Below, piece after piece: positions 1 to 5,977 of a stretch of DNA of 8,724 bases; within the stretch, counting starts at the first letter, position 1; each line of letters begins with the position of its first letter. The DNA comes from Adhaeribacter sp. Its GTDB lineage: Bacteria; Bacteroidota; Bacteroidia; Cytophagales; Hymenobacteraceae. The notes under the pieces are model-generated. The model saw only the letters and a program-made list of their open reading frames with translations. It made no database searches and was not told the origin of the DNA. The stretch is taken from positions 1-8,724 of the forward strand of contig JAQBNV010000417.1 of NCBI GenBank assembly GCA_028288395.1, read 5' to 3'. Both the position numbers and the translations under genes were made by a program.

Positions 1-98
1 CACTTTTCTCTTTCATTGATGCCCTTTTGAAACTCTAAATCAGCTTGTTTCCAAGCTTTAGGTTTGAACAATTCTTTTATATCCTGAATTAGTTTCAT
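1..98 (-). CDS. 5' end of an unidentified gene, cut by the window edge
   Basis: A minus-strand frame opens with ATG at 98-96 and stays open for 32 codons to the window edge. The peptide begins MKLIQDIKELFKPKAWKQ and is charged and apparently helical, with no signal peptide or recognisable motif. Its start overlaps the TGA stop of the preceding 42-aa ORF in an ATGA arrangement, which usually means translational coupling in one transcript. It would therefore be the third gene of the recombinase unit. Too little is visible to assign a family. Confidence comes from the overlap and the clean frame only; a chance frame of this length is possible. Confidence 0.45.
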   Translation of the reverse strand, partial: MKLIQDIKELFKPKAWKQADLEFQKGINEREK

Positions 99-223
99 TT
101 ATATAATTGCATGTAACTACCGGCTAAACGGAGTTCGTTCCGGTTATTGGCCTTTTGGGTTGACTTGTAAGGGCTTGCTTGTGCAGGTAATATTTGTTTT
201 TCTGTCGCTTTTATCCTTTTCAT
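95..223 (-). CDS. Small 42-aa hypothetical ORF downstream of the recombinase
   Basis: On the minus strand an ATG at 223-221 starts 23 bp after the recombinase stop and follows a GAGGGG purine run directly. The 42-codon frame ends in TGA at 97-95, overlapping the ATG of the next gene. The product is very basic (starts MKRIKATEKQILPAQ, ends NELRLAGSYMQLYK). I do not recognise it. The NELRLAGSYMQ segment distantly recalls the core of SymE-like toxins, but the ORF stops right after it, so this is only a hint. A bulged hairpin at 114-146 lies inside the frame, so the DNA may be conserved for structure rather than protein. Spacing and overlap favour an operon with both neighbours. Confidence 0.4.
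   Translation of the reverse strand: MKRIKATEKQILPAQASPYKSTQKANNRNELRLAGSYMQLYK
114..146. repeat. Imperfect hairpin with two identical CTA bulges
   Basis: Read on the plus strand, the left arm is TAA-CTA-CCGG-CTA-AACG, the loop is GAGTT (131-135) and the right arm is CGTT-CCGG-TTA. That gives 11 base pairs with two unpaired CTA triplets on the same arm and none opposite. No T tract follows on either strand, so it is not a standard terminator. One-sided extrahelical bases next to a tyrosine recombinase gene recall integron attC-type folded sites, but canonical RYYYAAC/GTTRRRY core boxes are absent. Function is inferred only; the element lies within the 42-aa ORF. Confidence 0.5.
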
Positions 224-246
224 CCCCTCGACAATATAGTGTTATT

Positions 247-1692
247 TTATAAATTATCCAGCGGGCTTTGAATTTTATCCAGGGCGTAGGTCGTAATGTG
301 GGTATAAATTTCGGTAGTCTTACTCGAATTATGCCCCAATAGGGTTTGGATATAGCGCAAGTCAGTACCCGCTTCCAGTAAATGCGTAGCAAAACTATGG
401 CGTAAGGTGTGGGGAGTAGGCTTACTTATTATACCTGCTTTCTTTACGCAGGCATTAAAAACATGCCTGATGCTATCGGTGGTATACTGCCCGCCATATT
501 GCCCTTCAAACAGCCATTCTTTGGGTTTATACTGCTTATAATACTGCCTTAAACTGTGCAAAAGCTTCTGGGATAATAAAGTAGTGCGATCTTTCTTACC
601 TTTACCACCTCTTAACAAGAGCAAATTTCTATCGGATTTTACGTCGCTAATTTTTAAGTTAATGACTTCACCAATGCGTAAGCCGCCCGCATACAAGAGC
701 TGCATTAAACAGCGGTGCTTTAGGTTTTCGGAAGCATTTAATATTTTAGCGACTTCTGGTTTGCTTAATACTTTGGGTAAGGTAAAAGCTTTTTCCGGCC
801 GTTCTACATTTTCTAATCGCACTTCATTTCTGCCTAATACCCGCTGATAGTAAAATTTCACAGCATTTATGCTTTGGTTTATTAAAGACCAGGAAAACTT
901 GTTGCTTTGCACCATGCCCCGGTGATAGTGGTTTATCTCATCTTCCGAGAAGGTAACTATCTTTTCTAATCCATCTTCTTTGTGCCCATTAAGGAATCGC
1001 ACGAGCAAGCTATGATAGGTGCGGATGGTATTGAGGCTGTAATGGAGCAGGAAAAGCTTTTCCAGGTAACTAATCGGACAAGATATAAAGCCAGGTGCAT
1101 GCGCGTAGCTTTGTTCCCATAACCGTAATAATAAAGGTATTTCTTTTACTTTCAATGTTTGGCAGAGCCAGATGTGCGCAATGCCCCTTAAATCATCTAA
1201 TAAGCAGTACAGGGCTTTATTCTCTACAGGCATTACAAAGCACTTACTTTCTTCTTGCCACTGGTAATTACTTTCTTTAAGCTTGTTATCTAATGCAGGA
1301 TTGTACTTGTATTGCAAAGCTATTATGGTTTGCTTACCATGAAGTAAAGGAATAAGCTGCACTACGGGCAGATCTGTTTTTTTAGCTAAAGGCGCCGAGG
1401 GATGAGCGCCCGCCAGTATAGTAGCCCCATTAGCTGACCTTAAGCGCTTAGGCCGGTTTAGGTATTGGGTATTAATGATAACAGCACTTCCAAAATGGTT
1501 ATAGGTCTTCTCCAGCGTATGCGTAGAATGCGCCATCACGTAACATTTATAAAGCTGACTGTATTTTATCCAGTCGGCGGACTTCAGCTTCTCCTGGATT
1601 AAGCTGTCTGCTTTATAATAAAATTTAATAAAGGTCTTGCCCTGGTGAGGTAAAGGATTAAGATACAGCGTAGGTTGTTTCTGGTAAGTCAT
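247..1692 (-). CDS. Tyrosine recombinase/integrase (XerD-like) with duplicated N-terminal module
   Basis: The 481-aa protein should cut and rejoin DNA through a 3'-phosphotyrosine. The catalytic domain (about 305-470) keeps every family residue: Arg339 in AGGLRIGEV, a beta-hairpin Lys in GGKGKK (364-367), His428 and Arg431 in HTLRH, His454 in LGHNSS and nucleophile Tyr463 in EIYTH. A SAM-like core-binding domain covers about 205-295. The first 200 residues are unusual: two copies of a roughly 60-aa module (about 13-74 and 115-174), each running PL..H.GK to KC(Y/F)VM, with the KC motifs 101 residues apart. The module resembles the small HARP-like modules seen ahead of some bacterial integrases. 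There is no integron-integrase insertion between the second and third catalytic patches. The C-terminus IQSPLDNL is typical of Bacteroidota recombinases. It heads a minus-strand unit with the 42-aa ORF 23 bp downstream. Target site unknown. Confidence 0.92.
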   Translation of the reverse strand: MTYQKQPTLYLNPLPHQGKTFIKFYYKADSLIQEKLKSADWIKYSQLYKCYVMAHSTHTLEKTYNHFGSAVIINTQYLNRPKRLRSANGATILAGAHPSAPLAKKTDLPVVQLIPLLHGKQTIIALQYKYNPALDNKLKESNYQWQEESKCFVMPVENKALYCLLDDLRGIAHIWLCQTLKVKEIPLLLRLWEQSYAHAPGFISCPISYLEKLFLLHYSLNTIRTYHSLLVRFLNGHKEDGLEKIVTFSEDEINHYHRGMVQSNKFSWSLINQSINAVKFYYQRVLGRNEVRLENVERPEKAFTLPKVLSKPEVAKILNASENLKHRCLMQLLYAGGLRIGEVINLKISDVKSDRNLLLLRGGKGKKDRTTLLSQKLLHSLRQYYKQYKPKEWLFEGQYGGQYTTDSIRHVFNACVKKAGIISKPTPHTLRHSFATHLLEAGTDLRYIQTLLGHNSSKTTEIYTHITTYALDKIQSPLDNL

Positions 1693-1746
1693 AATTTCTT
1701 CATTTAGAAATAAAAGTAAGGCTGTTCTAAGGCATGATTCGTTTTA

Positions 1747-1778
1747 GAAACGTATATATCCGTAACTATCCGTATATA
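1747..1778. promoter_or_regulatory. Repeat-bearing divergent promoter region between the recombinase and the zinc-ribbon gene
   Basis: The 102-bp divergent gap contains TATCCGTA twice, at 1757-1764 and 1767-1774, exactly 10 bp apart. The larger word CGTATATA occurs at 1751-1758 and 1771-1778, 20 bp apart. Sites on one face of the helix suggest binding of a dimeric regulator. On the minus strand 1754-1747 reads TACGTTTC, seven of eight bases of the Bacteroidota -7 box TAnnTTTG, and the repeats lie immediately upstream of it. Occupancy would then repress or modulate recombinase transcription. No clear -33 TTTG is seen. Confidence 0.4.
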
Positions 1779-1794
1779 AACACGGCTTCATAAA

Positions 1795-2181
1795 ATGATG
1801 GAAAAGCAGCAAACAGCAGTTTGTCAGGTTTGCGGTACAGCACTCGCCGGCAGAGTTGATAAACGATTTTGCTCCGATCAGTGCCGGGCCCAACGGCATA
1901 ACCTGAAACGAAAAGCGGATGTGGGGGAAAGTATGATTTTGGACATTAATCGTATATTGCGCAAAAACCGCAGTATCTTGAAAGTAGCCAGTCCTTTGGG
2001 TAAAACCACTACCCGAAAGGAATACTTGGTGATGCAGGGCTTTGACTTCAACCACTTCACCCACCAGTACAAAACCCAGAAGGGAAACACCTATAGCTTC
2101 TGTTATGATTTTGGTTATCTATTGCTAGCGGAGGAAAAGGTGCTCATTGTTAATTGGCAGAGCTATATGGCCCCTAAATAA
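1795..2181 (+). CDS. Small zinc-ribbon protein, conserved in Bacteroidota, function unknown
   Basis: This 128-aa protein starts with a four-cysteine zinc ribbon: Cys10-X2-Cys13 and Cys26-X3-Cys30, in the CxxCG...RFCSDQC form. A basic stretch (RAQRHNLKRK) follows, then a conserved-looking middle with DINRILRKNRSIL and a C-terminal aromatic region with GFDFNHFTHQYKTQKGNTY and CYDFGYLLL. I recall similar zinc-ribbon proteins annotated as hypothetical across Bacteroidota; none has a firm function to my knowledge. The ribbon plus basic patch suits nucleic-acid binding or a protein-docking role (inference). ATG codons are adjacent at 1795 and 1798 and either could start. It is transcribed divergently from the recombinase and shares its 102-bp control region. 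No transmembrane segment or signal peptide is visible. Confidence 0.8.
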   Translation: MMEKQQTAVCQVCGTALAGRVDKRFCSDQCRAQRHNLKRKADVGESMILDINRILRKNRSILKVASPLGKTTTRKEYLVMQGFDFNHFTHQYKTQKGNTYSFCYDFGYLLLAEEKVLIVNWQSYMAPK

Positions 2182-2249
2182 AATTTCTCCTAACCTTAAA
2201 CCCAACCTGCTATTCCCAAAACAGAATGGTTTTATAAAAATTTAACAAA

Positions 2250-2283
2250 ATAAGCATTTTACTTATCATAAACGCTCGTTTAT
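2250..2283. repeat. Two adjacent short inverted repeats
   Basis: ATAAG-CATTTTA-CTTAT (2250-2266) is followed one base later by ATAAACG-CT-CGTTTAT (2268-2283), a nearly perfect 16-bp palindrome. They lie about 70 bp past the zinc-ribbon gene in AT-rich DNA. They may be operators, a terminator or relics of a mobile-element end; no T tract follows. The rest of 2182-2300 shows no gene. Confidence 0.35.
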
Positions 2284-2392
2284 AATTAGTAAAAACAGTT
2301 TTAGCTAACTATAAAAAGCGCCCCTGTAACCGGGCAGATAAATTTATAGCGCTGCTTCAGGTCTGCCGGCTGAAAATGGCTAAGGCTTTTTT

Positions 2393-2668
2393 TTAAATAG
2401 CGCCCGCCGTTTCTAATTGCCGAACCCGCTCTTTTAGTTGGTGGTTCTGCAAGGAAGGTGGGAAACTGTCAGCTTGAAAAGCTGCGTTTTCTTTCCCTTT
2501 TGTACTTTGTTTCCAGCGGTAGATTAAGTTCTCGCTCACCCCTAAAGCGTGGGATACCGCCTGGCCGCTGGACACCAGCTTGAGCACTTCGGCTTTGAAA
2601 TCAGCATCAAACTCGCGAAGCGATTGTCCTTTCTTTTTTATCTTCCATAATCTTGCAAAGTTAAGCAA
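2393..2668 (-). pseudogene. IS3-family transposase OrfA, frame-broken at both ends
   Basis: The open frame contains the typical OrfA helix-turn-helix: REFDADFKAEVLKLVSSGQ, then VSHALGVSENLIYRWKQ, followed by the start of the leucine-zipper-like segment LKERVRQLE. The open frame lacks an ATG and would need TTG at 2668. A natural ATG (2648-2646) joins the frame only if one base is removed from the T6 run at 2634-2639, giving MEDKKKGQSLREF. At the other end TAA (2395-2393) interrupts the T8 run at 2387-2394. Adding one base there, or a -1 shift, restores AGAILKKSLSHFQPADLKQRYKFI, the expected OrfA tail. Both lesions sit in homopolymers, so decay or sequencing error are alternatives. Programmed slippage is less likely, since no standard heptamer is in phase before the stop. 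Confidence 0.75.
2656..2663 (-). promoter_or_regulatory. Bacteroidota -7 box of the IS3 remnant
   Basis: The minus strand reads TAACTTTG here, an exact TAnnTTTG match, eight bases before the natural orfA ATG at 2648. No -33 TTTG is visible at the usual distance. It is placed as expected for the element's own promoter, giving a very short leader. Confidence 0.35.
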
Positions 2669-2694
2669 GTCAACTGTGCCGTTTTTTAGACCAT

Positions 2695-3258
2695 CTCACG
2701 GTAAAAGATCTGAAAAATGAGAAGAGAGACGCCGCCGTATCGGCTTCGATGATGTTTTTTCTTAGTGTCATTATCATGGCGGTATCTGCTGGCACTTTAT
2801 TTGTAATGAAAATTCCTTTGAATAACACAGTCGAGATGATAGGTCTTTTCCAGCCGATTGGCGGTAAGATCGCCGCTTTTATTCTTATCCTTGGAATTGT
2901 GGGGGCTGGAATTTCCACTGTGTTTCCCATTATATTAATAGCCCCCTGGCTTATTAGTGATTATACCGGTAAAGAGCGCAATATTTATTCGCCCATGTAC
3001 CGTATTCTAGGACTGATCGGTGTCTTATTCGGATTCGGCATGCAATTTATCCATACCCCGCCGCCGCTACTGATGGTTTTCTCTCAGGCCTTTCAAGCCT
3101 TGATACTGCCTGCTGTAGCCATCCCGGTTTTAATTCTGATTAATCGTAAAAGTGTAATGAATGAGTATGTAGCGGGGACAAAAATGAATATAGGTTTGCT
3201 AGCCGTTATTATATTTAGCTTGATAACCAGCTATTTTGCTATTGCGGATTTTATGTAA
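2695..3258 (+). pseudogene. NRAMP-family divalent metal transporter, 5'-truncated by the IS3 remnant
   Basis: The frame encodes the C-terminal part of an NRAMP-type Mn2+/Fe2+ proton symporter: an amphipathic lead-in (LTVKDLKNEKRDAAVSAS), then hydrophobic helices including MMFFLSVIIMAVSAGTLFVM, IAAFILILGIVGAGISTVF and a last helix ending in SYFAIADFM. PLNNTVEMIGLFQPIGG and FSQAFQALILPAVAIP match conserved stretches of the family. Complete NRAMPs are over 400 residues and carry the metal-binding DPGN motif in helix 1 (family knowledge); that half is absent here. Coding resemblance begins within a few bases of the IS3 end at 2693, pointing to insertion or deletion at that junction. An ATG at 2749 would give 169 aa, and such a product could not bind metal normally. 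The stop is TAA at 3256-3258. The remaining frame is undamaged, so truncation may be recent. Confidence 0.85.
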
Positions 3259-3268
3259 TATAAATTTA

Positions 3269-3880
3269 TGGCATATTGTTTGCCATCCTGGCGGAAAAAA
3301 GAAAATATCCACCGGTTTACTTACTGCATTACACCAAAAAGGAGCGGGCATCATGATCCCGGACTTATCGGGCACGGGCGAAGCGGCCTCTGCCAAAGAA
3401 GATACAAAGGATAAGAGCATGGCACTGCATACCCAGGCACGCGCCGAGTTATGGTTAGGCAAGACCATGCTGGGGGAATGGGTAAAGGACTGCGTCTGGT
3501 CACAGACTGGCTGAAAACCGATCATCAAACCCGCACGGTTAGCATCGACGGCACCAAAGAGGCAGGCTTATCAGCCCTGTTTTTAAGCGCTGCTGAAGTA
3601 CCAGGGAGAGGGGTTGGTGTTGAGGGTAGTGCCCGTGAGCTATTTGTTTGATAAGCGGGAATTGGGGGACTACGTTAGTATGGCCGTACACTCGCCGGGG
3701 TTTCTGCCTTGGAGAAATGTGTTGCTGGTAGCGGCGCTGAGTGGCAAAGATATTATTTTCATTGACCCGGTGACCATGTCGGGACAGAAAGTCACGGGCA
3801 GCCGGTTAAAGCAATATAAGGCGGAGTTTGGAAAGGTGAGAAAAATAGCCCAACGGCCCGGTCAAACAATTTTTAACTAA
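3269..3880 (+). pseudogene. Alpha/beta-hydrolase-like (acetyl xylan esterase type) gene fragment with two frameshifts
   Basis: Three overlapping frames join into one C-terminal hydrolase-like sequence. Frame 1 (to about 3488) reads GLLTALHQKGAGIMIPDLSGTGEAAS and ends ...LGKTMLGEWVK. Frame 2 (about 3487-3600) reads LRLVTDWLK and SIDGTKEAGLSALFLSAAE. Frame 3 (about 3605-3880) reads PVSYLFDKRELGDYVSMAVH and PGFLPWRNVLLVAALSGK, ending PGQTIFN. One base is missing near 3487-3489 and one is extra near 3598-3612. The nucleophile-elbow position reads DGTKEAG rather than GxSxGG, as in the non-catalytic second domain of some large two-domain family members, so the intact ancestor may have had its active site upstream. 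Everything before about residue WHIVCHPGG is missing. The family call is by fold pattern and is moderate; that the gene is dead is well supported. Confidence 0.7.
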
Positions 3881-3987
3881 GTTCCAGCTTGAAATTATTA
3901 TTTCTTTAGGTAACAAACGGCCGAATACCAAAAGATTCCAATACCCCAGTACTAATCCGTTAATACAAGATCATTATTTCGGGAAAT

Positions 3988-5568
3988 TTGAAAAATAAGA
4001 CGACAATCCTTGCCCTCCTGTTTTTACTCCTTTTCGGTTGGGGGATTTATATGTTGGGGAAGGCGCCTGACACCAGTACGGAGAACAAGGCCGATGTCAA
4101 AACTAACAGCAATACCTATGTAGGCGGCCTGGAAGTAAGCATACAAAATGGTAAATCTTTGGCCGCCCAACATTGCCAGTCCTGCCATCTGTTGCCGGAT
4201 CCTGCTTTGCTGGATAAGGAGAATTGGCAAACTGCCCTCGCCATGATGGCCCCCCGACTGGGCATATACGATCATTATGGTAAGCTCTATCCGATCTATA
4301 CTGATATAGATCAACGCTTTTATCCGGCTGAGGGTGCTATGAGCGCACCGGAATGGCAGAATATTATAGATTATTATACTGCGATAGCCCCTTCGGTTTT
4401 GCCCGCCCAAAAAAGGTTGAAACCAATTAAAAGGCGACTGCCGGGTTTTTCCTTAGAACTTCCTTCCCAATTGTTTTACAGGAAACATAACACGGTCTCT
4501 TTTATTAAAATTGATACCTCGGTAAAGCCTCACCGACTATTTGTTAACCGGGCCAGCTCCAATACCCTTTTTGTGCTGAACACGAAACTGCAGGTAGTGG
4601 ATTCGCTTCATACCGACGGGCCTATTATTGATATTGACTTTCAGGTAAATAAATTAGTGGCTAGTAAGATAGGCAGTGATCTTTTTGGTAATAATGCAAA
4701 ACGCGGCAGCATTTTTCCCCTACAGACAGATAAGCACAGAACACTACGGGCTGATGGACCACCTTTATTCGATACCTTAGCCAGGCCATTGCAGATTACC
4801 TCGGCAGATATTAACAAAGACCAGAAAACGGATTACCTGATTTGCGAATTCGGAAATATGAACGGCTCTTTATTGTGGATGGAAAATAAAGGTCGGGGGA
4901 AATTTGTACGGCATGACCTACGCGCAGTGGCAGGGGCTACGAAAGCCTTTATACAGGATTATAATCAGGACGGCCTGCCGGATATCTGGGCCCAGTTCGC
5001 GCAGGGAGAAGAAGGTGTTTTCCTGTTTACTAATAAAGGTAATGGCTTGTTTGGGCAGAAACAGGTAGTACGGTTTCCTCCCACTTATGGCTCTTCTTCG
5101 TTTGAACTGGACGATTTCAATCAGGATGGGTTTCCCGATATAGTATATACCTGCGGCGACCGGGGAGACGGGATAAATCAACTAAAGCCTTACCACGGCG
5201 TTTATGTTCTGATGAATAACGGTAAAAATGAATTTACCCAACGATACTTCTTTCCCATTAATGGCTGCATGAAAGCGATGGCCCGCGATTTTGATAAAGA
5301 CGGGGACCTGGATATTGCTGCTATTGGCTTCTTTACCGATAACCGACAGCCGGAAGAAGGCTTTGTTTACCTGGAGAATAAGGGAAACTGGGATTTTGAG
5401 CCCCATGCTTTGCCTTTAGAAACGAGCTTTGCCAAGGCCACGACCATGGATGTGGCTGATTTGGATGCGGATGGCAAGCTGGATATTGTTCTGGGACATG
5501 GATTTATAGGAAATAAAGCCATGGATGGTAAAAAGCCTCTTTTTATTGTGTTAAAAAACAAATTTTAA
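3988..5568 (+). CDS. Membrane-anchored cytochrome c domain fused to an FG-GAP/VCBS beta-propeller
   Basis: This 526-aa protein has an N-terminal hydrophobic segment (about 7-24), a signal peptide or uncleaved anchor placing the rest outside the inner membrane. A small c-type haem domain follows, with CQSCH at 63-67 and Met118 as a possible distal ligand just before PEWQNIIDYYTAIAP. From about residue 160 the chain is a repeat propeller. Asp-rich loops DINKDQKTD (274-282), DYNQDGLPD (324-332), DFNQDGFPD (376-384), DFDKDGDLD (434-442) and DLDADGKLD (491-499) match the calcium loops of FG-GAP/VCBS repeats. The combination suggests an extracytoplasmic electron carrier tied to a protein- or glycan-binding scaffold; the redox partner is unknown. 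No ATG exists in frame after the upstream TAA at 3961-3963, so TTG at 3988 is the only good start before the hydrophobic segment. It stands alone, 107 bp after the hydrolase fragment. Confidence 0.85.
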   Translation: MKNKTTILALLFLLLFGWGIYMLGKAPDTSTENKADVKTNSNTYVGGLEVSIQNGKSLAAQHCQSCHLLPDPALLDKENWQTALAMMAPRLGIYDHYGKLYPIYTDIDQRFYPAEGAMSAPEWQNIIDYYTAIAPSVLPAQKRLKPIKRRLPGFSLELPSQLFYRKHNTVSFIKIDTSVKPHRLFVNRASSNTLFVLNTKLQVVDSLHTDGPIIDIDFQVNKLVASKIGSDLFGNNAKRGSIFPLQTDKHRTLRADGPPLFDTLARPLQITSADINKDQKTDYLICEFGNMNGSLLWMENKGRGKFVRHDLRAVAGATKAFIQDYNQDGLPDIWAQFAQGEEGVFLFTNKGNGLFGQKQVVRFPPTYGSSSFELDDFNQDGFPDIVYTCGDRGDGINQLKPYHGVYVLMNNGKNEFTQRYFFPINGCMKAMARDFDKDGDLDIAAIGFFTDNRQPEEGFVYLENKGNWDFEPHALPLETSFAKATTMDVADLDADGKLDIVLGHGFIGNKAMDGKKPLFIVLKNKF

Positions 5569-5815
5569 TATAAAATTTTATTTAACGCTAACTAGACGGT
5601 GAACTATAGGTCTTAGTTTATAAACTAATTTACTCAGGTTGGAAGACATTGGAAAAATTGGTTTCAGTGGTTTTATAATCGGCGACTTAAGATATGATTA
5701 ATTTAACGGCCCAGTAATTCCTAATCGTCAAAAACGTTACATTTATAATGATTTTACGATTTATCAAGTTAAAATTCCTAATCAAACCCAACGCTTAAAT
5801 ACTCTAATAGTTCGG

Positions 5816-5839
5816 AAACGTTCTCGAAAACGTTCTCGC
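5816..5839. promoter_or_regulatory. Tandem 12-bp-period operator-like repeat upstream of GH109
   Basis: AAACGTTCTCG occurs twice in direct succession (5816-5826 and 5828-5838). The second copy centres a near-palindrome CGAAAACGTTCTCG with one mismatched pair. Even palindromes with a central CG, such as AACGTT, are typical of LacI-family operators (family knowledge). A further AACGTT lies at 5733-5738, its centre 84 bp from the first repeat, about eight helical turns. The position about 60-80 bp before the likely transcription start suits a sugar-responsive regulator of the GH109-deaminase genes. No regulator gene is in view. Confidence 0.5.
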
Positions 5840-5882
5840 ACTTTTACTAGCCATAATGCTCAGAATTGTGTCAGATTATCGA

Positions 5883-5890
5883 TACGTTTG
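5883..5890 (+). promoter_or_regulatory. Bacteroidota -7 box for the GH109 transcript
   Basis: TACGTTTG matches TAnnTTTG exactly and would give a leader of about 80 nt before the ATG at 5978. The expected -33 TTTG is not at its normal distance (only TTGTG at 5866-5870), which fits a promoter that depends on an activator. It is inferred from pattern alone. Confidence 0.4.
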
Positions 5891-5977
5891 ATAAACGAGC
5901 AATTAATTAATCTATTCGTTACAGCATTATTTTGATTTTATTTTTTTGTCCCTTTTAATCTTAAGCGCCTAGGCAAC

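Larger units (their letters stand above)
2337..2693 (-). mobile_element. IS3-family insertion sequence remnant
   Basis: Only one end and the first gene survive. On the minus strand the presumed terminus begins at 2693 with TGGTCTAAAAAACGG, a plausible IS3-type end (TG start, then an A run), and lies against the coding frame of a truncated NRAMP gene. Inside is a broken orfA. Recognisable sequence stops at about 2337, just where orfB would start (reconstructed RYKFI). No orfB catalytic DDE domain and no second end are present in the window, so the element cannot move by itself. Confidence 0.7.
5569..5977. other. 409-bp intergenic regulatory region, no gene found
   Basis: The stretch separates the cytochrome/FG-GAP gene from the GH109 gene and is AT-rich. 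It opens with a 12-bp palindrome ATAAAATTTTAT (5570-5581) at the end of the preceding gene. It contains an AACGTT core at 5733-5738, the tandem repeat at 5816-5839 and a -7 box at 5883-5890. Short open frames around 5630-5695 show no recognisable protein. Confidence 0.6.

Noticed and set aside
100..160. True integron attC site
   Set aside because: The bulged hairpin is suggestive, but the RYYYAAC and GTTRRRY boxes are absent and the recombinase lacks the integron-integrase insertion. Kept only as a finding.
144..392. 82-aa minus-strand ORF
   Set aside because: It overlaps the recombinase 3' end out of frame and has no protein-like features; it is a shadow. The 42-aa frame in the same area has better spacing.
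2749..3258. Complete small 169-aa membrane protein
   Set aside because: The sequence is the C-terminal part of an NRAMP transporter, with family resemblance continuing upstream of the ATG to the IS end; it is a truncation, not a small gene.
3451..3651. 66-aa plus-strand ORF as a separate gene
   Set aside because: It is the middle frame of the frameshifted hydrolase fragment; its first and last residues are out-of-frame noise.
5630..5700. Short open frames in the GH109 upstream region
   Set aside because: Two overlapping frames look equally plausible, neither has a start or known motif, and the region is better explained as regulatory.
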